The notes: generated by a model from the letters alone, not told the origin. A DNA stretch of 10,822 nt from an uncultured Oscillospiraceae bacterium (GCA_934573945.1 CAKTMQ010000045.1:1-10822); one strand, 5' to 3'. Shown: positions 1-6,296, counted from the stretch's first letter. Translations and numbers: made by a program.

Positions 1-131
1 CGGACGAACTCCTCGTCCTTGTAGGGGAACACCTTCTCCGGGCCGGCGTGGAAGATGTAGCCCCGGAAGCCGTCGGTGTTCAGGGCATTGGTATGACGGC
101 GGTCGATGATCTCGTCAAAGTTGTAGGTCAT
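1..131 (-). CDS. MalY/PatB-type PLP-dependent aminotransferase / cystathionine beta-lyase, N-terminal fragment
   Basis: Only the first 43 codons are in the window; the gene runs off the left edge. The start ATG (complement of 129-131) has a good ribosome binding site, GGAAAGGAGT, about 8 bases upstream. The product begins MTYNFDEIIDRRHTNALNTD and continues through GYIFHAGPEKVFPYKDEEFV. The FDEIIDRR opening is typical of the MalY/PatB branch of fold-type I PLP enzymes, known as C-S lyases that cleave cystathionine or cysteine to give homocysteine or sulfide, pyruvate and ammonia. The PLP lysine and substrate-binding residues lie outside the window, so the reaction is inferred from the N-terminus alone. 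It has its own promoter just upstream, so it is probably transcribed separately from the U32-like gene that precedes it on the same strand. Confidence 0.75.
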   Translation of the reverse strand, partial: MTYNFDEIIDRRHTNALNTDGFRGYIFHAGPEKVFPYKDEEFV

Positions 132-180
132 GGTATATACTCCTTTCCATATAGCAGCAGCGGCGTGTTTGTTGCCCTTC

Positions 181-209
181 ATTATAGCGGGACACGGGGG
201 TTTGCGCAA
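181..209 (-). promoter_or_regulatory. SigA-type promoter of the PatB-like gene
   Basis: On the minus strand, TTGCGC (209-204) and a perfect TATAAT (186-181) are separated by 17 bases. The expected transcript start is near 174, giving an untranslated leader of about 43 bases before the ATG at 131. The -10 is consensus and the -35 matches at the key TTG. The promoter lies in the 108-base gap between the U32-like gene and the aminotransferase gene, which supports independent transcription. Confidence 0.7.
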
Positions 210-239
210 GCTGAGATCTGATAAAACCGGATTCACCGC

Positions 240-1163
240 TCAGAACAGATCCAGCATATTATCCAGATAGACAGCCTCCCGCACGTGCAGGTGGTATGCC
301 GGTTTGGTCATGTAATAGAGCAGGAACTCCAGCACCAGCGCGCTGCCCAGTCCCCGACCCTCCAGTTTGAACTGGGAAAATCCCATGGGCAGATAGATGC
401 GCCGGATGTCGTCGATACCGATGAAACCGGGATTTTCCATTGCCCGGGAAAAGCGGTATCCATCGGCGGCGCCGGGGGCGGTACAGCGATGCTCCGGGGC
501 GGCTTCGCCCAGATTTTTCCGGCTGACCGCCTCATAGCAGGCGCTGCGCTCCCGGCATCCGAAAAAGCAGCATTCGTTGCAGAGAAATTCCACCTTATCC
601 CGCAGCTCCTGCGGCAGTGTGTCCAGCTTGTCAAACGCCCGGTTCAGCCGGAAGTCCGGCACCACATAGCGGAAGTCTATCCGCGCCGCTTCCTGCCGGA
701 AGGCCTGAAAGTCCGTCAGCACCTTGGTGGTGGAGGAGATGAAATAGAGCTCCGGATATGTCCGCTTCAGATAGTCCAGCAGCAGCTCCGAGTGGACGAT
801 CACACCGTTCTGCGGGTCGCCGCTCTCTGCAAACAGGCGGCACAGCCGGTTGCATTTGGCATCCGGGAGATGCTCCGGCCTGAGCAGGGAGTTACTGAAG
901 GTCAGCCGTGCCGAAATACCGTATTCCCGGGTCAGCGCCAGTACCTCCCGGGGATCGTGCTCGCCCGTCCCGACCCGGCCGCCGCCCCAGATGCAGTCCG
1001 ACGGTGCGCCATAGAGGGAGCCAATCTCGCACCAGCTGTAGAAGTATTCCCGGTGGCTGCGGAACAGCGGCAGAAACAGACGGTACAACTCATAAAATTC
1101 GAACAGGCCGGGAAGGTGGTAGCAGGCGATCTGCTTTTGCGTATGGTTCATGTTGTGTATCAT
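240..1163 (-). CDS. U32-peptidase-like protein with a six-cysteine cluster
   Basis: This 307-residue protein resembles the peptidase U32 superfamily, TIM-barrel-like proteins that include collagenase-type enzymes and tRNA/ubiquinone hydroxylation factors. Support: YGAPSDCIWGGGR (51-63), the U32-like signature FKLEGR (265-270), and a cysteine cluster at C195, C198, C199, C203, C209 and C227. In known U32 hydroxylases such clustered cysteines bind an iron-sulfur centre; a metal cluster here is inferred by analogy. At 307 residues it is shorter than typical U32 peptidases (about 400 or more). The start is chosen because AGGGAG lies 6 bases before the ATG at 1163; a second in-frame ATG at 1151 is possible. 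Substrate is unknown. It has its own upstream promoter and a separately promoted aminotransferase gene downstream. Confidence 0.65.
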   Translation of the reverse strand: MIHNMNHTQKQIACYHLPGLFEFYELYRLFLPLFRSHREYFYSWCEIGSLYGAPSDCIWGGGRVGTGEHDPREVLALTREYGISARLTFSNSLLRPEHLPDAKCNRLCRLFAESGDPQNGVIVHSELLLDYLKRTYPELYFISSTTKVLTDFQAFRQEAARIDFRYVVPDFRLNRAFDKLDTLPQELRDKVEFLCNECCFFGCRERSACYEAVSRKNLGEAAPEHRCTAPGAADGYRFSRAMENPGFIGIDDIRRIYLPMGFSQFKLEGRGLGSALVLEFLLYYMTKPAYHLHVREAVYLDNMLDLF

Positions 1164-1243
1164 TTGTCGCTCCCTGCTTCCGCGGCGGTCAATGGCTGCT
1201 TTGCGCCGCCCGAAGTGTCCTGTGTGGTTTAATCCTGATGATC

Positions 1244-1268
1244 AGTATAGCACCCCGGCGGGCGGCAA
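1244..1268 (-). promoter_or_regulatory. Probable extended -10 promoter of the U32-like gene
   Basis: On the minus strand TATACT (1249-1244) is preceded by TGC, an extended -10 motif. A weak -35 candidate (TTGCTT) lies 18 bases further upstream. The predicted transcript would start near 1237, about 74 bases before the ATG at 1163. A short palindrome, CTGAT-G-ATCAG (1235-1245), covers the predicted start site and could be an operator, but its arms are only five bases. Confidence 0.45.
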
Positions 1269-1297
1269 AGCAAGCGCGGATATGCGAGCCGTTCCTC

Positions 1298-1326
1298 TTG
1301 AAAAGGGGTGGCATTGGTGCTAAAAT
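1298..1326 (+). promoter_or_regulatory. SigA-type promoter upstream of the broken small gene and the glycosylase-like gene
   Basis: TTGAAA (1298-1303), a 17-base spacer and TAAAAT (1321-1326) with TGC directly before the -10 give a good SigA-like promoter. Transcription would start near 1333, ahead of the pseudogene at 1414 and the intact gene at 1643. Right after the predicted start, 1339-1357 can form a small hairpin (CTGCC-GGCT-GGCAG) followed by five T, which could attenuate the transcript. Confidence 0.6.
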
Positions 1327-1413
1327 ACAGCTAAAAGGCTGCCGGCTGGCAGTTTTTCAAAAACACGGGGGTTAGATGAAACTAACTACTGCGCAGCATA
1401 TCGGAGGTATCTT

Positions 1414-1630
1414 ATGTATACACTTCCCGAAATCTATCGGCGTGACTGCTGGCTGGGGGCGCTGGGCGCGGCGGTATCCACATGAGATTTTGTGCTGAGT
1501 CAGGGCTCCGGCAATGCGGCGCTGCTGCTCTGGATGGTCTCCAACGCCGTCTGGGCACGGCAGACGGATGCAGCTGCGCCGCACCCGCATGGCTGAGTGT
1601 TTCGGTGCTGCATACCGTAAAAGAGCCTGA
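1414..1630 (+). pseudogene. Broken small membrane-protein gene (in-frame TGA plus frameshift)
   Basis: A well-placed ribosome binding site (GGAGG at 1403-1407) precedes ATG at 1414. The reading frame gives MYTLPEIYRRDCWLGAL and a hydrophobic stretch, then meets TGA at 1483-1485. The same frame continues after the stop as protein-like sequence with a second hydrophobic stretch (GNAALLLWMVSNAVWARQ). A one-base shift near 1558-1561 then gives an arginine-rich, plausible C-terminus, RMQLRRTRMAECFGAAYRKR, ending with TGA at 1628-1630. Read this way the ancestral product would be about 70 residues with two membrane segments and a basic tail. Without the shift, the original frame stops at 1594-1596. 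The family is not recognised. Sequencing error is an alternative to decay, but two independent lesions make true decay more likely. It lies 12 bases before the next gene, so it was probably cotranscribed with it. Confidence 0.55.
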
Positions 1631-1642
1631 AAGGGGGGCGTC

Positions 1643-2371
1643 ATGGAAATGAATACGGCTCATACGGGCGGCCTGCCGCGGCGGAGCATCCGCCGGCTGG
1701 TGGACGAGCTGAAGGAAGCGTCCGGCGACGCGCAGATCACGCTCCTGCAGGAGATGGGCGGAGCACTGATCAACGATTACCGGCTGGAGGCCTTCGGCGT
1801 GGTGCTGGAGCCGCTGTGGGTAGAGGCCTATTATTACCATCGGGAGCGCTTTCCCGATGAGAACATCCATATGCGCGCCAAGCAGAAAAACCGGTTCGGG
1901 CAGCTCTATTTTCACGAGCGGGGATACGGCGGGCTGGACATCTGCCTGTCGGATTCGGATGACTACTATTTGTCCTTTCTGCTGAAAGCCACCCTGGCAA
2001 ACGGACATTTTCTGACGCAGACCAGAATTTATGACATTCTGTCCTATGCCGGAAAAACGAAGACAGAGTTTGAAGCGCTGGCGCACGTACTTGTCCCGGC
2101 GGACGCACATCACACCGTCTGCCATACGACCCGGGTCAATCTCGCCAGACCGTGTTACCGTGACGCGCCGCTGGCCGCCTTTGCCCTCGACGCGGTGCCC
2201 CGGTATGACTTCAGGTTTGCCCGCAGCGATTTGCGGAGTACGGTGAAAGCATATTTGTCATCTTACATAGCCGCGCACCCGGGCTGCACCGCAAAAGCCT
2301 GTAAGGATGAGTGCCGGCGGGTATTCGGCTGGGTGCCCGCATCGGTGTCGGAGCTGACGCGCGGACTGTGA
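1643..2371 (+). CDS. Uncharacterised protein, possibly methylpurine-DNA-glycosylase-like
   Basis: The 242-residue product has no signal peptide or membrane segment and is expected to be cytoplasmic. The start follows AGGGGGG by four bases; an ATG two codons later is also possible. Residues about 50-120 contain VVLEPLWVEAYYYH, then FGQLYFHERGYGGLDICLS and DDYYLSFLLKA. The order 'VEAY ... histidine/arginine-rich segment ... LYFH ... D/N-hydrophobic-C ... LLxA' resembles the core of the alkyladenine/methylpurine-DNA glycosylase (AAG/MPG) fold, where a glutamate in a VEAY-like segment activates water (candidate E61). This likeness comes from pattern recognition only; the typical glycosylase sequence is not clearly present, so base-excision activity is unproven. 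It follows the broken small gene and converges with the YxjI-like gene 31 bases downstream; no intrinsic terminator is visible between them. Confidence 0.6.
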   Translation: MEMNTAHTGGLPRRSIRRLVDELKEASGDAQITLLQEMGGALINDYRLEAFGVVLEPLWVEAYYYHRERFPDENIHMRAKQKNRFGQLYFHERGYGGLDICLSDSDDYYLSFLLKATLANGHFLTQTRIYDILSYAGKTKTEFEALAHVLVPADAHHTVCHTTRVNLARPCYRDAPLAAFALDAVPRYDFRFARSDLRSTVKAYLSSYIAAHPGCTAKACKDECRRVFGWVPASVSELTRGL

Positions 2372-2402
2372 GGGCCGTGATCGCTTCGGTGACGGCGCTG
2401 TC

Positions 2403-2879
2403 TCAGTTGCGGGAGCATTTCTCTGCGTCGATGGCCAGTACCACCATCAGTGCGTACAGGGCGTTCCCCTCGTCGGCCACGTCGATGACGTAGGTGTCCG
2501 TCCAGTGGAACAACTCCTTGGACACCGTGGCTACCTGCTGCCCCTGGGCATCCAGAATGGTGTATTCCCACTCCATGAAGCTGCCCTCCACCTGCCAGCC
2601 GTTGAAGTCCAGTGTGAAGGATGGTCGCAGGAAGGTGAATTCCTTGCGGATGGTGCCGATGCACTGCTCGCCGACATACAGATCGAATTTGGGCAGGAAG
2701 GTAAAGACCTGTTGCTGCACGGTGGCAATATGCTGTCCCATGGGGTCGAGAATGTGCAGGCAATGTCCCCATGCCAGCTTGCCCTGCACGGTGAAGGCGA
2801 CGGCGCCCTCTTCATCCATGTGGTAAATGTCGTAGCTGTCGAACCATGAGAACATCCGCTGCTTGAAATATAGCCGCAT
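2403..2879 (-). CDS. LURP-one-related / YxjI family protein
   Basis: The 158-residue product starts MRLYFKQRMFSWFDSYDIY and contains alternating short beta strands such as VQGKLAWGHCLHILD, FTFLPKFDLYVG and IRKEFTFLRPSFTLD. These are hallmarks of the LURP-one/Tubby-like beta-barrel family (Bacillus YxjI, former DUF567), whose molecular role in bacteria is not established; membrane or lipid association is suspected from the related scramblases. An upstream in-frame ATG at 2966 is rejected as start, because the family begins at MRLY, an AAAGGA site lies about 10 bases before 2879, and the promoter at 2938-2966 would overlap the longer form. No membrane helix or signal peptide is present. The gene diverges from tetR and converges with the glycosylase-like gene. 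Confidence 0.85.
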   Translation of the reverse strand: MRLYFKQRMFSWFDSYDIYHMDEEGAVAFTVQGKLAWGHCLHILDPMGQHIATVQQQVFTFLPKFDLYVGEQCIGTIRKEFTFLRPSFTLDFNGWQVEGSFMEWEYTILDAQGQQVATVSKELFHWTDTYVIDVADEGNALYALMVVLAIDAEKCSRN

Positions 2880-2937
2880 ACGATCCACATCCTTTCTTGT
2901 TTCTGCACGTTTGGTTGACGGGAATCCTGTTATTTCT

Positions 2938-2966
2938 ATTCTATCAGACGGAGCGGCGGTTTGCAA
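2938..2966 (-). promoter_or_regulatory. Extended -10 promoter of the YxjI-like gene
   Basis: On the minus strand TTGCAA (2966-2961), a 17-base spacer and TAGAAT (2943-2938) preceded by TGA form a SigA-like promoter with an extended -10. The transcript would start near 2931, about 52 bases before the ATG at 2879. This placement rules out translation from the ATG at 2966. Confidence 0.6.
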
Positions 2967-3003
2967 CGGGTGTGCGGGTCAAAGCGGGGTATCTCCATAT
3001 GGA

Positions 3004-3040
3004 TTTTTTTGCAGGCGGGCGGTTGCCCGCCTGCAAAAAA
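3004..3040. repeat. Long perfect inverted repeat between divergent promoters
   Basis: Ten-base arms GCAGGCGGGC (3011-3020) and GCCCGCCTGC (3025-3034) flank a GGTT loop. Seven T precede the left arm and six A follow the right arm, so the stem extends to about 16 base pairs. Because the T run is 5' and the A run is 3' on both strands, neither strand has the U tract after the hairpin that an intrinsic terminator needs. It lies between the yxjI-like and tetR promoters, outside both predicted transcripts. A protein-binding site, a cruciform-forming insulator or a small repeat element are possible readings. Confidence 0.75.
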
Positions 3041-3056
3041 TTTCCCGTCAGACCAC

Positions 3057-3085
3057 TTGACAAATCAGGGCATCGGTATTACAAT
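3057..3085 (+). promoter_or_regulatory. Near-consensus SigA promoter of the tetR gene
   Basis: TTGACA (3057-3062, perfect consensus), exactly 17 bases, then TACAAT (3080-3085, five of six). It is the strongest promoter seen in the window. Predicted transcription begins near 3092, inside the palindromic operator, so strong basal activity with repression by bound regulator is expected. Confidence 0.85.
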
Positions 3086-3088
3086 GCG

Positions 3089-3108
3089 ACTAACTAATGT
3101 TAGTTAGT
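3089..3108. promoter_or_regulatory. Palindromic operator, probably for the adjacent TetR regulator
   Basis: A perfect inverted repeat ACTAACTAA-TG-TTAGTTAGT starts three bases after the -10 box and covers the predicted transcription start. Nine-base arms around a two-base centre are the expected size for a TetR dimer site. It lies 17 bases before the tetR start codon, which points to autorepression. Binding by this regulator is inferred from position and symmetry. Confidence 0.8.
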
Positions 3109-3125
3109 AAAAAGACGGAGGCAGT

Positions 3126-3764
3126 ATGAAGCAGGAGGATACACGGCAGAGGATCCTGGACAAAGCGCTGGAGCTGTTTGCGGCGCAGGGATATGATTCG
3201 GTCAGCGTGGGTGAGATCGCAAAGGCGGTGGGGATCAAGGCGCCCTCACTCTATAACCATTTTGCAGGCAAGCAGGCGATTTTTGACGCCATTGTGGAGG
3301 CCACCGCGGCGCAGTACGAGGCGGATACCGACAAGATCGACATCCACGTACAGAACGCCGCACAGGATGTCCCCGTGTTCACGGAGATCTCAGAGGAGGC
3401 GCTCTTTGAAAAAGTCCGGCAGATCTTTGATTACTCGCTCCACAACGAAGCCATCAGCCGCTTCCGCCGGATGATGACCATCGAGCAGTTTCGCTCCCCG
3501 GCGCTGGCGGCGCTGTATTCCCGCCGCTATGTAGAGCGCGTTGTGGCCTACCACGCGGGGATCTTCCGCAGCCTGATCGCCGCCGGTGAGCTGCAGGACA
3601 GGGATCCCGAAGCCATGGCATTGCAGTATGTGGCGCCGGTCATCACGCTGATCGGGATCTGTGACCGCCAGCCGGAGCGGGAGGACGAGTGTCTTGAAAA
3701 GCTGCGCAGCCATGTGGGGCTTTTTTTCCGCACCTTTCAGGCGAAAAGAGGCGATATAACATGA
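3126..3764 (+). CDS. TetR/AcrR-family transcriptional regulator
   Basis: The 212-residue protein has the classical TetR N-terminus: RQRILDKALELFAAQGYDS (helix 1), then VSVGEIAKAVGIKAPSLYNHF (residues about 25-46) as the helix-turn-helix, followed by the KQAIFDAIV segment. The C-terminal domain (about 60-200) is helical and ligand-binding, with no recognised effector signature. GGAGG lies four bases before the ATG. The protein should repress its own promoter through the perfect palindrome at 3089-3108. No efflux pump, the commonest TetR target, adjoins it; the nearest downstream genes are a lipoprotein metallopeptidase and a membrane protein, which may be cotranscribed and therefore under its control. 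The YxjI-like gene diverges from it, but its promoter is over 100 bases from the operator. Confidence 0.92.
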   Translation: MKQEDTRQRILDKALELFAAQGYDSVSVGEIAKAVGIKAPSLYNHFAGKQAIFDAIVEATAAQYEADTDKIDIHVQNAAQDVPVFTEISEEALFEKVRQIFDYSLHNEAISRFRRMMTIEQFRSPALAALYSRRYVERVVAYHAGIFRSLIAAGELQDRDPEAMALQYVAPVITLIGICDRQPEREDECLEKLRSHVGLFFRTFQAKRGDIT

Positions 3765-3882
3765 ACCAGACAGGCGAGAAATGGGTCATGTGTCCTCTGT
3801 GCGGCGCAAAGACGCAGTGCTGACCGTCGATACCGTGGTCAGATACTGTGTCTTTCAACAGGAAGGATGGTATATGAGATGA
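3761..3882 (+). pseudogene. Remnant of a small cysteine-rich (KTR-like) protein gene
   Basis: The ATG overlaps the tetR stop in an ATGA arrangement, suggesting translational coupling. The frame reads MNQTGEKWVMCPLCGAKTQC and stops at 3821-3823 after 20 codons. The start closely resembles small 'cysteine-rich KTR' proteins, which carry W-V-x-CP-x-CG-x-KTR then a second CxxC. Reading on in another frame from about 3814 gives AVLTVDTVVRYCVFQQEG, resembling the continuation (DTVL-x-NF-x-LFC in relatives), but the second CxxC is missing and the frame ends at 3880-3882. This suggests a frameshifted, truncated remnant. A functional 20-residue CxxC peptide cannot be excluded. The family assignment is from memory of the motif. 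Confidence 0.5.
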
Positions 3883-5732
3883 AATATTTTTGCAGGGGTA
3901 CGGCGCTTCTTTTGGCGCTGTGTCTGCTGCTTGCGGGCTGCGGAACGGTAAGCCCCGACCGGGAGCCTGTGCAGGCGCTGCAATGTACGCAGCCTGCCGC
4001 CCTCCCGGGGATCCTGCCTGCCGGCGGTACGCAGGCGGTGGTATGCTGGTCGGATTATGAGCAGGATCGCACAACCATGCAGATAGTCGATATGGCCGCC
4101 GATGCCGTTGACAGTGAACGTATTCTGGACGGCGCGTGGGAACTGGCGGATCAGATCTTTTCCGACGGCAGACTGGCTCTTTACAGCCGCGAGACCAATA
4201 CATGGCGCTTTTTGAGCGCCTCTCTGGCCGACCTCGGCACCATGGAGGCAGAGAATATGGACGGGGTATTCTCTGACGATGCCGCTGCCTATTATTTTCT
4301 CAGCGACTACGTGCTCTGCCGCCGGAGCGTGGAGGACGGTGCGTTTGAAAGGGTAGCCCTGTCTCCCGACCTGCGCCTGCTGGACATTGTCGCGTTTGAT
4401 GCGGCCAGCGGCCGGATGGTGGTGCAGTTTTTCCTGTCTGCCTACAGCAGCGAATGCGGTACCGCGATCCTTGATATGACCACCGGGCAATGCACCATGC
4501 TGCAGAAGGAGCGCTATCAGGCGGCTTTCTCCGGCGAGGGCATCTGCCTGTTGTCATTTGACGCCGACGTTATGGGCTATACTGCCCTGTATGGCAGCGG
4601 CGACAGCTTTTTCTCTGCTGATGCCGGTATTTTTCGCGGTGCTGGTACCAGCGATCTGTATGCCATTTCCGGCACGTCTTATCTGATGGGTGTTGGCGAT
4701 GGGGGCTCGATACTGTATCACATGGGTGAGCAGATCACGGCCTGTCCGCTGACAGACTGCGGCATGGCCGGTGAGATGTATGCCGTGCACTTTCTCCCTG
4801 ACGCCGGGGTATTGGCAGGCGCCGTCTATGCCGACGGCGGGTGCCGGCTCTATGTGATGGATCCCGCACAGCTGCCCTTCAGCGCAGTGGCGGATGCCGC
4901 ACCGGCAGATTCTCCGCTTGCTGTGGATGACACGCTGGCGCAGACCTATTGGGCGGAAAATGCCGGTGTGCCTGTGGCGGAGAGCTTACAGGAGGCGCGG
5001 CAGTATGCCGATACGCTGGAGACAAGATACGGTGTGCGCATCCTGCTGTCCTCCCAGTGCAGTGACGCGGCGGCGCTCTGTGACCGCGCCATCACCCTGA
5101 CGGACACCATGGGCACGGATGAGGAGCTGGGCGCGGTCAATACGGCGCTGGACGTGCTGGCGCGGATCCTGACCCTGTACCCGGATGGCTTTCTGGCGCA
5201 GTTCCAAAACAGCATGGGGGAGGGCGGTATCCGCTTCCTGCTGGTGGAAGCCATCGCCAGTGACTACGGCGCAGTGGGCTGTACCTACGAAAACGGGGAG
5301 TGGCAGAACATTGCGCTGGACGTCCGTATGGCGGACAGTCTGGACAGCATCATCTGCCACGAGATCTGGCACGCCACGGAGAACCATATCCTCTCGCAGG
5401 ACTACGCGGCATTCCTGCCGGATGACTGGGACGCCCTGAATCCCGCCGGTTTCTCCTATTATCAGGACGCCACCAAAATCGACGCGGCACAGAAGTGGAC
5501 GCTGTACAGCGGCAGCCTTGCGGACGTATGCTTCGTGGACAGCTACGCCTGTGTGGATCAGCGGGAGGATCGTGCCCGCATCATGGAATACTTCATGGTG
5601 CATGAAGACGAGGCAAAGCTGTTGATCCAGTCGCCGGTGATCCGGCAGAAACTGCAGTGGATGTGCAGCGCCGTCCGCAGCAGTTTCGACACTGCCGGCT
5701 GGGGCGCCGTCCGCTGGGAATCCCTGTTATAA
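3879..5732 (+). CDS. Lipoprotein with C-terminal HEIWH zinc-metallopeptidase domain
   Basis: The 617-residue product begins with a lipoprotein signal: a short charged N-terminus, a hydrophobic core and the lipobox LLAGC (17-21), so it should be anchored outside the membrane at C21. The start at 3879 is preferred over 3867 because GGAAGGA abuts 3867 but lies 11 bases from 3879. Residues about 30-330 are rich in short strands with repeated DG/YYF-type turns and could form a beta-propeller-like sensor region (inference). The C-terminal part carries HEIWH (H494, E495, H498) inside SIICHEIWHATEN, the metal-binding helix of zincins, and about 65 residues later SYACVDQREDRARIMEYF, where E563 is a candidate third zinc ligand. 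Proteolysis on the cell surface is inferred; substrate unknown. It follows tetR by 115 bases and precedes a membrane-protein gene by 26. Confidence 0.75.
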   Translation: MKYFCRGTALLLALCLLLAGCGTVSPDREPVQALQCTQPAALPGILPAGGTQAVVCWSDYEQDRTTMQIVDMAADAVDSERILDGAWELADQIFSDGRLALYSRETNTWRFLSASLADLGTMEAENMDGVFSDDAAAYYFLSDYVLCRRSVEDGAFERVALSPDLRLLDIVAFDAASGRMVVQFFLSAYSSECGTAILDMTTGQCTMLQKERYQAAFSGEGICLLSFDADVMGYTALYGSGDSFFSADAGIFRGAGTSDLYAISGTSYLMGVGDGGSILYHMGEQITACPLTDCGMAGEMYAVHFLPDAGVLAGAVYADGGCRLYVMDPAQLPFSAVADAAPADSPLAVDDTLAQTYWAENAGVPVAESLQEARQYADTLETRYGVRILLSSQCSDAAALCDRAITLTDTMGTDEELGAVNTALDVLARILTLYPDGFLAQFQNSMGEGGIRFLLVEAIASDYGAVGCTYENGEWQNIALDVRMADSLDSIICHEIWHATENHILSQDYAAFLPDDWDALNPAGFSYYQDATKIDAAQKWTLYSGSLADVCFVDSYACVDQREDRARIMEYFMVHEDEAKLLIQSPVIRQKLQWMCSAVRSSFDTAGWGAVRWESLL

Positions 5733-5758
5733 TCTGCAGGGCATGAGGTATATGAAAA

Positions 5759-6166
5759 ATGAAACTCTATTTCGGAAACACCGTAACGACGGTCACAACG
5801 CTGATGCTTCTTACGTTGTTGGGTTTTATCGGCTATTCTGTCTGCAGCCATGCCCGCATCCTGTACTGGGGACGCAGAAGCGCCATCCTGCTGCTCTTCG
5901 GCTTGGTGGTCTGCTGCTTTGCCGCGGCACGGGATGGACTGGACAAGACGATCCAGAGTGCCATTGACGGCAGCTGTGCCCCCGGCCTTTTCCCTCTGGT
6001 CAGCGTTCCCACCATTGTCGGCTGCATCGGCGCACTTCTCATCATCACGGCCGCTGTTGCCACGCCCATCGCAAGATCTCAGCATATGCGGGAGATCTGG
6101 TTTTATGTCATGTCCGGCGGCACAGTGCTGAAGATCGTGACGATGGAAGCCGCCAGGCTGATTTGA
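5759..6166 (+). CDS. Small four-helix membrane protein of unknown function
   Basis: The 135-residue product has four hydrophobic stretches, at about 9-29, 42-57, 78-103 and 112-127. A short basic, polar segment, RDGLDKTIQSAID (58-70), lies between the second and third. I do not recognise the family. GAGG lies about 10 bases before the ATG. The gene starts 26 bases after the metallopeptidase lipoprotein, and no promoter or terminator lies between, so the two are probably cotranscribed; they could act together at the membrane, but nothing in the sequence proves this. The length and hydrophobic pattern make this frame more credible than the overlapping short frame from 5743. Confidence 0.65.
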   Translation: MKLYFGNTVTTVTTLMLLTLLGFIGYSVCSHARILYWGRRSAILLLFGLVVCCFAAARDGLDKTIQSAIDGSCAPGLFPLVSVPTIVGCIGALLIITAAVATPIARSQHMREIWFYVMSGGTVLKIVTMEAARLI

Positions 6167-6216
6167 GAGATCCACAAATTGAAATATAAGATTCTGAAAA
6201 TGAAAAGGAGAAATTT

Positions 6217-6255
6217 TTGAAACTGTCTGTATTGTTACTGGAGTGTGTGGCCTGA
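6217..6255 (+). other. Possible 12-codon leader ORF (TTG start)
   Basis: AAAAGGAG (6203-6210) is followed six bases later by TTG and an open frame, MKLSVLLLECVA, ending in TGA at 6253-6255. It sits in the 163-base gap before the RNHCP gene. It is directly followed by an inverted repeat, CCGGGAGG (6256-6263) with CCTCCCGG (6289-6296). The strong ribosome binding site is the main support; the ORF is too short to score otherwise. Confidence 0.3.
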
Positions 6256-6296
6256 CCGGGAGGTCTGGTAAATACATCACACGCCATGCCTCCCGG
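6256..6296 (+). repeat. Inverted repeat in the leader of the RNHCP gene
   Basis: Eight-base perfect arms, CCGGGAGG and CCTCCCGG, enclose a 25-base loop. The left arm contains a GGGAGG sequence that could act as a ribosome binding site and would be hidden by pairing. The structure begins right after the stop of the possible leader ORF and ends 34 bases before the RNHCP start codon. Confidence 0.4.

Noticed and set aside
285..1232. A 315-codon open frame on the plus strand opposite the U32-like gene
   Set aside because: No ribosome binding site or family features; the minus strand carries the conserved U32-like motifs.
1339..1357. Hairpin CTGCC-GGCT-GGCAG followed by five T, as an intrinsic terminator
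   Set aside because: The stem is only five base pairs and no plus-strand gene ends upstream; it falls at the beginning of the predicted transcript, so at most it is an attenuator.
1371..1388. GTTAG...ACTAACTA resembling half-sites of the TetR operator
   Set aside because: The half-sites are in the everted order with the wrong spacing compared with the palindrome at 3089-3108; probably chance.
1483..1485. TGA as a selenocysteine codon in the small membrane-protein gene
   Set aside because: No SECIS-like hairpin was recognised just downstream, and a second lesion (frameshift) follows, so decay is the simpler reading.
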